A stretch of 58,778 bases of DNA from a virus. Of the stretch, positions 41,587 through 50,700 are shown in pieces (the first letter of the stretch is position 1; the number at the start of each line of letters is the position of its first letter). The notes below the pieces were generated by a model. That model saw only the letters and a list, made by a program, of their open reading frames with translations. It had not been told where the DNA came from and made no database searches. The DNA lies in the IMG/VR virus record IMGVR_UViG_3300037847_006237, positions 1 to 58,778 of that record; one strand, given 5' to 3'. The translations under genes were made by a program, and so were the position numbers.

Positions 41587-42357
41587 ATGTCAATAAACGA
41601 AGACTATGTAGTAAAGCAATATGAAAATAATCATAGCACATACTCTATTGCTAAAGAGCTAGGAACCTATCCTAAAAAAATAGAAAGGATTCTTAAAAAG
41701 AAAGGTGTAGAAAGAAGGAGTAGATCAGAAGCCCAAAGAGCGGCTATCGAAACAGGAAGAACAGAACATCCCACAAAGGGAAGAAAAAGAACCGAAGAAG
41801 AAAAAGTAAAGATAAGCGAAGGGGTGTATCGAAACTGGAAAGAAATGCCAGAAGACCAGAAGGCAGAAATATCAAAAAGGGCCAAAGAAAGGTGGGACGA
41901 TATTCCCGCAGATAAAAGACGAGAAATGATGGAAAAGGCTGGACAAGCCCTAAACAAAACATGCTCGGAAGGATCTAAGGCAGAAAGATATATCTACGAC
42001 AGGCTTCAAGAAAAAGGAGTAGATGTCGCAATGCACAAGAAAAATTTAATTCAAGGTAAATTTGAAATTGACTTGTTTTTACCATCTTTAAAGACTATAA
42101 TAGAGATAGATGGGCCACAACACTTCATGCCACTATTTGGAGAGAAAAAACTTAGAGACACTATTAAGCTTGACTCAATTAAAAGCGGTGCGCTTTTGTC
42201 TAAAGGTTACTGCGTTATCAGAGTAAAGTATATGTTAAAAAGACTATCACAGAAATCCGCAAGAGACTTGTGGGATATGATAGAAAAGGAAATTGATAAG
42301 ATTCAGAGCCGGTTTCCGGCTAAGAAGGACAGATTTATAGAATTGGAGATAAAATGA
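41587..42357 (+). CDS. Freestanding Vsr-like (EDxHD) homing endonuclease candidate
   Basis: This 256-residue protein has a layered build. Residues 1-40 are a helix-turn-helix (YSIAKELGTYPKKIERILKKK). Residues about 60-100 resemble NUMOD3-type DNA-binding motifs (GRKRTEEEKVKISEGVYRNW), with a second repeat-like block (RAKERWDDIPADKRREMM). Residues about 125-215 are the nuclease (GSKAERYIYDRLQ, FEIDLFLPSLKTIIEIDGPQHF, GYCVIRVKY), with the Glu, Asp and His-bearing motif of Vsr/EDxHD nucleases such as I-Bth0305I. It lies between the glycan island and the annealing protein and is coupled to it by ATGA. Confidence 0.75.
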   Translation: MSINEDYVVKQYENNHSTYSIAKELGTYPKKIERILKKKGVERRSRSEAQRAAIETGRTEHPTKGRKRTEEEKVKISEGVYRNWKEMPEDQKAEISKRAKERWDDIPADKRREMMEKAGQALNKTCSEGSKAERYIYDRLQEKGVDVAMHKKNLIQGKFEIDLFLPSLKTIIEIDGPQHFMPLFGEKKLRDTIKLDSIKSGALLSKGYCVIRVKYMLKRLSQKSARDLWDMIEKEIDKIQSRFPAKKDRFIELEIK

Positions 42358-43115
42358 CTTTAAGTACAGACCTATTTGACAAAGAAGATATTGAAAACAA
42401 AATGGACGATGTAGAAGAAGTAAAAGAAGATACACCGGCATATGGATCTGCTGAATGGCACGATTATGTTATGTCTCTATTCGATAAAACAGAAATGTAT
42501 AATGGTAATCCTCTTACTACAGGACTAAGGAGGGTAGCAGAAGAACTGCTAGGAGATATATTGGTAAGTAGACCAGTACAAGTAATCGCTTCTGACGATC
42601 CGAACGGACCGGGCCGAGCTACTGTTTCTTTTGAGGTTGTAATTGACTGGATGAATTCTGGTCAGCTTAGAACCTACGGAGACGTAGCAGACTGCTGGCA
42701 TGGTAACTCAGACGATCTATTTTGCGCCCATCCTGCTGCAACGGCCAGCACCAAGGCAGAAGGTAGATGTCTAAGAAAGGCTCTTAAAGTGCGCTGTGTG
42801 GCAGCAGAAGAGATCCCAAGAAACAAGGATGTTGTAGCTATCGTGAGGCAGTCTATCGCCTCTAAGCCCACTACAGGAGAGTGGAAATCAGAAGATCCGA
42901 TCAGCGATGCTCAGATTAATTTTATTGATGTAAAATGTAAAGATGTAGACGTAGATGTTTTAAAATTCATTAATCATGGTAAAGAAAGTTATGACTCTAT
43001 CGCCAAAGTGTCTAAGAGTAAAGCCTCTCTTATGATTAAAGTATTAAACGAATATCAAAACCAAAGTAAAGAAATTCCTGCAAACGTTGTGGGATATCAA
43101 ACCAACTGGAGATAA
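42354..43115 (+). CDS. Putative single-strand annealing protein (Rad52/Erf-like)
   Basis: This 253-residue protein has an acidic N-terminus, then a core with GRATVSFEVVIDW, GDVADCWHGNSDDLFCAHPAATASTKAEGRCLRKALKV. This is close to the beta-sheet plus AEARAL-RKALG helix of Rad52/Sak-like annealing proteins. A linker leads to a C-terminal SDAQINFIDVKCKDVDVDVLKFINH module, often seen at the end of phage recombinases. It probably anneals complementary ssDNA together with the RecB-like nuclease. GGAGA precedes the ATG. Confidence 0.6.
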   Translation: MTLSTDLFDKEDIENKMDDVEEVKEDTPAYGSAEWHDYVMSLFDKTEMYNGNPLTTGLRRVAEELLGDILVSRPVQVIASDDPNGPGRATVSFEVVIDWMNSGQLRTYGDVADCWHGNSDDLFCAHPAATASTKAEGRCLRKALKVRCVAAEEIPRNKDVVAIVRQSIASKPTTGEWKSEDPISDAQINFIDVKCKDVDVDVLKFINHGKESYDSIAKVSKSKASLMIKVLNEYQNQSKEIPANVVGYQTNWR

Positions 43116-43119
43116 AAAA

Positions 43120-43449
43120 ATGGAAGTAACTAAAAAAATAGGAAGTCTTACAATCACCTTTCCTGCGGAAACAGATAAGGCTATTGTAGAGAGGCTATCG
43201 ACACTAGAAGAGGTTTTTGGTCACACTAAATGCGGAAAGTGTGGTAGCGAGAATCTAAAATTCAACGTTCGTGAGAACGGTGGCAATAAGTATTATGAAC
43301 TTATTTGTCAAGACTGTGGCGCTAGATTGGCGTTTGGCGTTCACAAGGTGGGCGGAGGACTCTTTCCCAAGAGGAAAGATAGCGAAGGAAACTGGCTTCC
43401 AGACAAGGGCTGGACAAAGTGGAATAAAGAAACTGGCAAGCTTGAATAA
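43120..43449 (+). CDS. Zinc-ribbon protein
   Basis: The ATG at 43120 follows GGAG and gives 109 residues. A short beta start (KKIGSLTITFPAE) is followed by a four-Cys zinc ribbon: CGKCGSEN and ICQDCGA, about 25 residues apart. After that come GVHKVGGGLFPKRKDSEGNWL and a Trp-rich GWTKWNKETGKLE end. Zinc ribbons of this type appear in small phage proteins near annealing proteins. It is the last gene of the long plus-strand run. Confidence 0.65.
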   Translation: MEVTKKIGSLTITFPAETDKAIVERLSTLEEVFGHTKCGKCGSENLKFNVRENGGNKYYELICQDCGARLAFGVHKVGGGLFPKRKDSEGNWLPDKGWTKWNKETGKLE

Positions 43450-43470
43450 AGCAATTGCCCAGTTAATACG

Positions 43471-43506
43471 AAAACCCCGCTACTATTGTAACGGGGTTTT
43501 CTTTTG
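43471..43506. terminator. Bidirectional Rho-independent terminator
   Basis: AAAACCCCG (43471-43479) pairs with CGGGGTTTT (43492-43500) around a 12-nt loop, and the arm on the plus strand runs into TTTTCTTTTG. On the minus strand the complementary arm ends in AAAACCCCG, so it also reads as T-rich. It lies exactly between the plus- and minus-strand gene blocks and would stop both. The rest of the 43450-43538 gap holds nothing else that I recognise. Confidence 0.85.
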
Positions 43507-43538
43507 CTATATGAAATAACAAACTAGGCAGAAAGAAC

Positions 43539-44522
43539 TTATAGATACTCTAAGGATACATATATCCCGTACTGTTCTTTTGAGCCTAAAGACAATGGAC
43601 TTGCAGAAAGGGCGACACACCAAGTATGATGTGTATGTAGTCCTGTTCCGCCGTAGGTATTACCTATGTTAGCCGCAGCATGTCCGTTACCAAAGTCATT
43701 GGCAGCACCCACCAAAGCTGTTTGCTTTGTTGAGTCAACATACTGAGTCCACTTGGGCCACATCATTCCAGGCGTTACTCCAGCGCCAGTAGTATTATCT
43801 GTCACTTCTGCCAAACCCATTTGACCACTACCCGGAGAATCTAGCAGGGGAACAATAATACCAGAACCGCCTACGCTGAGATCGTTGTCTGTAATCGCAG
43901 CATCGCTTAGTCGCTCATCGCCATTAACAACAGCGTCTGTGTCTAGACCGTTGTAGAATTGAGTTCCTAAGCTGTTTTGATAGTAATTCTGAGCTATACA
44001 CATTTCGCTGGGCCACTCTTCGCCCCACCAAAAGATGTCGCCGCTTCCCATCGCATCAGAAGCTATACCCTGACTACCTTGGGTATTGTAGGCAGAACCA
44101 TTAAAGTTTACTATTTCAGCGGCCTTGGTGTTAACGCCACTCGCTGGATAATTAATGTTAGTCCTGTCGTAAACTCTAAGTTGGCAGTTTTGGGTCTTTA
44201 CTGCGGTGGTATGGCTAAACTGAACCCCCACAGAGCATTCCATGCTCTTTATCCCACTCAGCCCTACCGTGTAGGCAGTACCAGTAGAGTTGGTTGTACA
44301 CATACCACTAGGGTATACATTATCAACAAACTTGGTGTTGTTAGCCTGCCCTTTTATGGTACTAGCGTCACCATTTGATATAAATGTAGAGTCTTGATAA
44401 TCTGATATCTGAACCGAAGACCCCTGAGTCGGTCCAAAAAACGCAACACCAGACCCATGTAGCGAAGGCTCGTTTGCCTGCATGTTTGCCTGATATTTAA
44501 TTTGAAAGTCAATTGTAGCCAT
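43539..44522 (-). CDS. Virion protein, beta-rich
   Basis: This 327-residue protein follows a strong AAAGGAG site. It is rich in Gly, Ser, Thr and Asn: VAFFGPTQGSSVQISDYQDS, SMECSVGVQFSHTTAV, GSGIIVPLLDSPGSGQMG, GNTYGGTGLHTHHTWCVALSASPLSLGSKEQYGIYVSLEYL. This is a typical structural beta protein with no enzyme motif. It ends the minus-strand virion module, 33 nt from the terminator. It may be a tail or head decoration protein. Confidence 0.6.
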   Translation of the reverse strand: MATIDFQIKYQANMQANEPSLHGSGVAFFGPTQGSSVQISDYQDSTFISNGDASTIKGQANNTKFVDNVYPSGMCTTNSTGTAYTVGLSGIKSMECSVGVQFSHTTAVKTQNCQLRVYDRTNINYPASGVNTKAAEIVNFNGSAYNTQGSQGIASDAMGSGDIFWWGEEWPSEMCIAQNYYQNSLGTQFYNGLDTDAVVNGDERLSDAAITDNDLSVGGSGIIVPLLDSPGSGQMGLAEVTDNTTGAGVTPGMMWPKWTQYVDSTKQTALVGAANDFGNGHAAANIGNTYGGTGLHTHHTWCVALSASPLSLGSKEQYGIYVSLEYL

Positions 44523-44557
44523 GAGTTCTCCTTTGTTTAGTATAAATACACATTTTA

Positions 44558-45598
44558 TTAATTTGTGCGACTATTATTGTTCCATTTTTTAAAATCTAAG
44601 GATATATCCTGAATTATTTCACTTTCCTGCTTAGAGGGTATGTCATACCAATCTCCAAATATACAATGAGAGCTTGAATCCTCTATATGACATCCTAAGT
44701 ATCTTGAAAAATCTTTATTCGCTGCCCGAATCCATTTTGGACCGTTGAAGATATGAGAAGATCTTACCCAGAAAAACCCTCCCCAAAAACTCCAACGATA
44801 CTTGTTATCTGAGACATTCTTAAAAGAACCCACGCAGGAGCTTCCGCGCCTCATGGCCCATTCTGCTTCTTGCCAGTTATGAAAAACTGTATCGTATAAA
44901 ACCCCAGTTAAAAGATTGTTTAATTCTACGTTTTCACTAATCTTGTTAGTATTTGCAAAACATATTACATCTTTAGCAGAGCATTTTTGAAACTCGGAAA
45001 AAAGAGTGCATATAGTTCCACTCTTTACAATCTTATCAAACCTTTGTTGTATTTGAGGTAGATATTTGTCTCTTAGCTTTTTTTCTGGAACGTCAAAATA
45101 ACAAACCTTTTTTCCATTGAAAGTTTGTATTTCTCTGTCTATTCTATCTAAGTGATAAAGTATAGCATTTTCAGTATCGCATGAGAAGTAAAAAGACAAA
45201 TTACGTATAGACTCTTTTCCAATTGCAAACTTTCCACTAGCTGTATTTGTTTTTTGCATACATTGTTTACATCTATTTGTTTTTTCGTCCACGGGAGCAA
45301 CTCTACCACACCCCGCGCACTCTACAGATATAGCTTTCCATTTTCCAACTGGGCAAGCTAAAGACTTTCTTTTTATGCCACTTAGTATTGACGCTCTATA
45401 ATCATTGCTTTTTTCAGATATTTTTTCACATGTGCCGCTTTTGTTGTGTTTACAAACCGAACAAATCTTCATCCTTTCATTTATATATCTATTCTTTGAA
45501 GAAGCAGTACTTCTAGATTGACCAACAACAGGAAGGGAAGTGTTTCCTTTCTTATTGTTATTATTATTGTTATTACGCTTGTTACCACAACAACCCAT
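44558..45598 (-). CDS. Zinc-finger / glycosyltransferase-like protein with poly-Asn stretch
   Basis: This 346-residue protein has an Asn7 run after MGCCGNKR, coded by AAT/AAC codons. Residues about 40-120 hold several Cys pairs (CSVCKHN, CAGCGRV, CKQCMQK) that could bind two zincs. The C-terminal two thirds (ILYHLDRIDREI, YDTVFHNWQEAEWAMRRGSSCVGSF, RWSFWGGFFWVRSSHIF) resemble a GT-A-like transferase with a large substrate pocket. It sits between two virion genes and right after another transferase-like gene on the same strand. Confidence 0.5.
   Translation of the reverse strand: MGCCGNKRNNNNNNNKKGNTSLPVVGQSRSTASSKNRYINERMKICSVCKHNKSGTCEKISEKSNDYRASILSGIKRKSLACPVGKWKAISVECAGCGRVAPVDEKTNRCKQCMQKTNTASGKFAIGKESIRNLSFYFSCDTENAILYHLDRIDREIQTFNGKKVCYFDVPEKKLRDKYLPQIQQRFDKIVKSGTICTLFSEFQKCSAKDVICFANTNKISENVELNNLLTGVLYDTVFHNWQEAEWAMRRGSSCVGSFKNVSDNKYRWSFWGGFFWVRSSHIFNGPKWIRAANKDFSRYLGCHIEDSSSHCIFGDWYDIPSKQESEIIQDISLDFKKWNNNSRTN
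45552..45575. repeat. Trinucleotide-type microsatellite in coding sequence
   Basis: This imperfect run of TTATTG/TTATTA units codes on the minus strand for the seven-Asn stretch of the zinc-finger/transferase-like protein. Such runs are prone to slippage in units of one residue, which would change linker length without a frameshift. Confidence 0.7.
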
Positions 45599-46632
45599 TA
45601 TATAACCTCGCCATTATTATTCCAACGAAACTTTGTAGGATCGGGCCAAGATTTAATTCTCCAGCCAGCCCAAGGCTTTTTTGGTCCTCCTGCGTGATAA
45701 ATATTAGAAGATCCATAAAAACACTGCCTAAAAAGCACGTAAGAGCTAGCCGTCCTAACGGCTTCTAGATTATTCCACACGAAACCATTTTGTAAATCGC
45801 AATCTATTATATCTTGCAAAGCGCCCTGATCGTAATAAGAAAGATATTCTATAAGTCCTTCATTTTGTAATAGCATTAATCTGTCCTTCCATTGCGTTAT
45901 TATGCTTAAATCTTTCTGACTGCAACCGATTATTCCCGCGCAAGGCCAATAATTAGACGGCTTTTCTCGCCAATTAACTTTTGGGCGAGGCAATGCGTCA
46001 TATATCTTTTCTTTATTACTGTTCAGCGGCGGGGAATGACTTCCGTGGTCAGGTATAAAAAATTTCTCTTTGGAAATTTGCAGCATTTCTTCTAGGTTTT
46101 TATTACACCAAGTATCTGCATCCAACCAAAGAACACAGTCACTATAAGTCAGAGCGTCCTCTATGTACCAAGGCTTATTAAGCGTCTGCCAACCATCGTA
46201 ATCTTTGCTTATCTCAAGCCCTATAGTTTTAAACTCTACACCCCATTTTTGCATTTGGGATTTGAGTTTTTCGTTTTTTATTCCTAGATCATAACAGACA
46301 AATCTGGTGTTGTTTTTATTTAAAACGGTCCAAGCCAAAAGATAAGCGCCATTAATAAAATTTTCATCAGTTGCAGTAACAACAGTGCATTGATTAGGCA
46401 TATCAAACCTTTCAGGCTCATCCTCAGTAAAAAACTCATAAGGAAAAACACAATAAGAAGAAGATATCTCTTTTTCTAAACTTTTTAGTTCTTTTTTTAT
46501 AGCCTCTTTATTAGATCTGATAAATTCTCTATCTTCATTTGTGCATGATGACCAAGGCGAAACTCCTAAGTTTCCGTTATCTTTCACCCTTACTTCATAC
46601 CCCATAGATCTAATTTTATCAATTAAACTCAT
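45598..46632 (-). CDS. GT8-like glycosyltransferase with N-terminal TubC-like domain
   Basis: The start at 46632 overlaps the upstream stop by ATGA (minus strand) and gives 344 residues. Residues 1-52 (SLIDKIRSMGYEVRVKDNGNLGVSPWSSC, then NEDREFIRSNKEAIKKELKSL) follow the TubC N-terminal docking-domain pattern, better known from NRPS/PKS enzymes. Residues 80-260 form a GT-A core with Asp171-Ala-Asp173 (WLDADTW), WPCAGIIGCSQ and YYDQGALQDII, like families GT8 or GT77-type fold. It is coded within the virion module, so it may modify particle proteins. Confidence 0.65.
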   Translation of the reverse strand: MSLIDKIRSMGYEVRVKDNGNLGVSPWSSCTNEDREFIRSNKEAIKKELKSLEKEISSSYCVFPYEFFTEDEPERFDMPNQCTVVTATDENFINGAYLLAWTVLNKNNTRFVCYDLGIKNEKLKSQMQKWGVEFKTIGLEISKDYDGWQTLNKPWYIEDALTYSDCVLWLDADTWCNKNLEEMLQISKEKFFIPDHGSHSPPLNSNKEKIYDALPRPKVNWREKPSNYWPCAGIIGCSQKDLSIITQWKDRLMLLQNEGLIEYLSYYDQGALQDIIDCDLQNGFVWNNLEAVRTASSYVLFRQCFYGSSNIYHAGGPKKPWAGWRIKSWPDPTKFRWNNNGEVI

Positions 46633-47786
46633 ACTTCTCCCTCGTCGTAGCACTCATCATCAATAATCGGGCCTACTAAAACATCTGAGTCGGCAGCAGT
46701 CGCTATTCCAGCAATTGCAGCTTCTTGAGCGGAAAGTACGTTTGCATAATATGTGGCATTATGATCTGCTTCTGCAACAGATTGAATATTTACAGAGCAA
46801 AAACTAGAGCTATTCCAAGCCTTCTCAGCATCACAAGCCCAAGTATATAAATAGTCCTCAAACCCATCAGACCCCTCTAATGTGCAGTACGCTTTGTCTG
46901 GATTGTAGCAAATTTCAACAGCCCAAAAAATAGTATGATAATTATTTCCAATAGAGCTATTAGGAAATTGATCGTAGGCGTGCGCCTTCCATACAAGCCT
47001 TGTGCTGCTACCATAACCGCTATAAGAGGGGTTGGCTATTCCCGGTAGAGTAGGGCCAGCACCACTATACGCCCCATTTCCAGATATCTCTATCAAGTAG
47101 ATGTTACGAACTCTTGATGTGTTTTCTGGCGGAATGTCTGGACAAGGATCTACGCAAGAGTAATCGCAGTTACAGTCTGGACACTGGCTTAGAATATAGG
47201 GTTCATAGCCACCGTATAGATCTGCATCTATCCACGCACAATTAGTAAGATCGTCAAAAGTAGCACGTATTTCTTCGCGTATATCATGATATGTTTTTTC
47301 ACAGTAAGGATCGTCAATGTATTCAACAGTATTAAAGCAATCCGAAGCATTAATCCATGTTTTTTCTAGTTCGCATCCCCAGTTTAAAAGTTCGTTGTAG
47401 TAAGATTCGGCAGGAGCCAGCATGTCGTTCATTAAATCATAATCGCTATAGCAGTATTCAACCACCCAGTTGTGTTGATGGTAGTTTCTTCCTGCGTCAG
47501 CGCCTACGGTATCCTCGATATGATAATGCCAAAGTAGGGTGGCTCCCTCTCTTATAGGTATATTTGTATAAGGAGGTTCCTCTGGATTATTACGGTCAGT
47601 ATTACCAGAAATTCCTACTGTTAACATTAAGACAACTCTGCTACAAGGAACATTACAACAACAAGCCTTAGTGAACGCTATTCTTCCGGGCTCTCCCCTG
47701 TTCAAAGCCTCTATTTTACCTCCGGTAAAAACTAGTTTACCTTCATGAAATTGAAGCTTTCTCGTTAAATCGCTAAGGTGTGTCAT
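46629..47786 (-). CDS. Cys-rich virion protein with internal duplication
   Basis: This 385-residue protein is unusually rich in Cys (KACCCNVPC, CPDCNCDYSCVDPCP), with pairs suited to disulfides or metal. Two halves are related: both contain an IYLIEISGNGAY/VVLMLTVGISGN-type strand, an H-Y/HAYD region, an N-H-x-F/V-WAVE-C-Y strand and a later NWGCELEKTWINASDC / TWACDAEKAWNSSSFC block. Such internal duplication suits a stable tail or baseplate component. It ends upstream of the transferase-like gene by ATGA and follows the giant protein by 11 nt. Confidence 0.6.
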   Translation of the reverse strand: MTHLSDLTRKLQFHEGKLVFTGGKIEALNRGEPGRIAFTKACCCNVPCSRVVLMLTVGISGNTDRNNPEEPPYTNIPIREGATLLWHYHIEDTVGADAGRNYHQHNWVVEYCYSDYDLMNDMLAPAESYYNELLNWGCELEKTWINASDCFNTVEYIDDPYCEKTYHDIREEIRATFDDLTNCAWIDADLYGGYEPYILSQCPDCNCDYSCVDPCPDIPPENTSRVRNIYLIEISGNGAYSGAGPTLPGIANPSYSGYGSSTRLVWKAHAYDQFPNSSIGNNYHTIFWAVEICYNPDKAYCTLEGSDGFEDYLYTWACDAEKAWNSSSFCSVNIQSVAEADHNATYYANVLSAQEAAIAGIATAADSDVLVGPIIDDECYDEGEV

Positions 47787-47797
47787 ATATAATGCCC

Positions 47798-50700
47798 TTA
47801 ATCTTCGTCGTCAAAAACACAATCTTCACCCTCGTAAACATCATCATCAAGATCACAATGATTCCATACGTCCACCTTTTTCTTTTGGGTAGTTATAGTT
47901 CTTGTGCCAATGATTATATCATGCACTAGTTCAATCGTGTCAAACATATCCATATATACAACCATCCAGTAACACTCTGGTTCTGAGCCTGAACAAAGTT
48001 GAGCAGCGCCAAGTTCTGGTAATTCTTGCCCTCCTAAATCTATAGTAACAGAATTTGTAGATCTATCTACGTCTACTATGTCATAAGTAAGGTCGCCTTG
48101 TTTTATCTGTGCATTAACGCCAGAAGCTCTAGTGGGCAACAATCCTTCTACCGTAATAACTGCTTGATCGCTTGCTCTTACTACGTCTTTAATTGTAATA
48201 TCTTCACAAACAACCCCAGCGCCATCGTAGTCAGGATCATCGTGGCAGGGTCCATTAGGTAAATAGTCCCAAACACGCATCGCTACGCCTTTTCTTCCTC
48301 TTAGATCACTTTCAAATCTTCTTGGGTATTCTCCACCGAAAAAGCCCTCCATAGGGTCTTTAATTTTAATGTAGCCCCCAGCGTTGGAAGTTGGATCTAC
48401 TTCCCAAGCTCCCCTTAGTGGGTCAGGCGTAACAGAAATCTCGTCGGGAACACTCGTTACGCCACAAGGATATTGAGTTATTCTACCAATTATTTCTTCA
48501 ATTTCCGGCCTACTTTCTAGCGTTATACATCTTCTATCTACCTCATTACAATCAGAAAGATAAGGAAGATTTGTGTCTGGGTCTATCGCTCCTGTAAGAT
48601 CGGTAAAAGACTCTATTGTAAAATTGTGATTACCAAGATATCCAGACATATCATTAAGTATGTCAATCATATCCAGCCAGTCATCTTTTCTTAAACTATT
48701 AGGATAGCCATACTCTTTGTTTATTCCGCCTTCATAAATTGTGCCAGTACCACTGACAGGCGCATCCGTTGGTCCTGTCCAAGCGCCTCCGCCAGCAACC
48801 CAAGCGTCGTTAGGGGCGCCGTTGGTAAAGTAAGTACCATTTTCAGAAAGATTTATCCAATCAATAATATGCGATGAGTTATCTGCTAGCCAAGTTGTAG
48901 CATCAAAACCTTCGCCTTCACTAAAGTTGCCCTCATGAGGCCGACCATTCTCAAGATCAGGGTTTGGATGGGTACTGGTTATTGGTTGTAAAGCGCCCCT
49001 AGCAAGACCTTCATTGTTTTGATCGCCTGTTAGCCCATCTCTTGTTTGACATATTGTTATTACTTCACAGTCTTGAGTCATGCTAAACGATTCAGTAAAA
49101 GGAGAGTCTCTCCAAGCATCCATTATGGCCTGAGCAACGTCAGAGGCTGTCATATCGTCATTAATATAAACAGGAACCGCTGGGAAAGCGCTATCAAGAT
49201 AGGTGTACCTGCCATATGTAGGATATTCACTTAATTCTGGACCGGAAGGAAAGTCGTTAGTCTGATCATCATCAGAAAGGTCTCCAACCCAGTCTTTAAC
49301 AAAGAAAAAGTAATGGGCCAAAGTATCGTCTAGCTCGCTATCCAAGGGGTCTGTCGGATCGCCAGTTTCGTTTGTATAAGAGTCTCTAATACCAAAAAAG
49401 TCTCCAGTATAACTAGGATCTGTATTAACGTTTATCTCACTAGCTGCAATTGTTCTAAGCTTCATACAGGCGGCTCCCGGTCTTGGATAACAAGTTTTCA
49501 TAATCCAAAACTCCATATTCATGCCTTCTCCCGGGTTCGTTGCTACGTTATCCTTGGAGCTACCATGATATATAACGTCAGTATGATTCCTCCAGACTTG
49601 TGTTCCATCTGTTTCGCCTTCGTTCTGACAATAATCTAAGTGGTGGTCTGGTTTTCTAGGTTGAAAACCTCCCCAGTCGTAATAATTATTATCGGTTTGC
49701 ATTGGAAATTCTGTAGGGTCGGTAATAGTAGAAGAATTAGCATTGCTATGCCTGCTTATGGCGAGCCACCAAACTTGGGTATCTGTGGTACAAATATCAT
49801 CTGGGTCTTGGGTTTCAAAACCAACCAAATCCACTCCTCCGCCACTACTAAGAGGAACCCATTCATAATTTATCCTCATAACAGTAAGGTAAGAATTTTC
49901 TCCTGCATTCATGCTAAATTTTGGATCTCTATTATAGCACTTAATGATTTCAGGAGGATCGTTATGGGCCAAAGCACCATCACCCTTTTGATCAGAAACC
50001 TTTCTTAAAACTTTAAGATTGAATGTAGTTGGATTCATTGGGCTTTCTGGAGACTCTACATCCGTTACTACTATTCCAGTAAGGGTCTCTAATCCACCAG
50101 ACCAAATCTTTCTTTCCTTGTCCCACATAAGGTTTACTGGGCCGGTCTTCCAAAGATTTCTGTTGTAGGCTAGATTATTATTGAAAAGTCTTATATCCTC
50201 AACAGTTCCGGGTACTGGATTGTTAGCAACATCAAAACCCCAACCAGAAAGAACCATAGGCCCGCGAAGTCCAGCGGGTCTAAACTCAGACAAAGAATCA
50301 ACAGTTTGATCTGTTGTGTAATTATTGCTTGCATTTGTTGCGTATTCTTCTAGATCTAGACCAGTCTTCAAGTTCATAGTTTCTGGAGGAAGTCCATTCT
50401 TATCATGAACAACTATTTGGAAGTCATCAGACATTGCCTTTATATACAGGTTGGCTGGATTTGTTTCTTCTTCTCCATCAGAACCAACAACGTTAAACGT
50501 GTCATTGTCTGTAAATACTGCATAGTTAAAGTAAGGATCTAAGTCGTTGCTTGTTGGCATTATAGAGCCATTATTATCCGCAGAATCGCCTTGGGTGTTC
50601 CTGTAATAATTAAATGTACCTGGAGAATTTTCGTCTCCTTCACCAGCAACGATCTCTTCGTCTATATCTGGGTCTTGAATACTTGGCAAAACGTCATGTT

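Noticed and set aside
43977-44378. Plus-strand open frame of 133 codons opposite a virion gene
   Set aside because: It lies downstream of the terminator, has no ribosome site and is antisense to a well-supported gene.
44541-44548. T4-late-promoter-like TATAAATA on the plus strand
   Set aside because: It points into the antisense of a minus-strand gene with no plus-strand gene downstream, and occurs by chance easily in AT-rich gaps.
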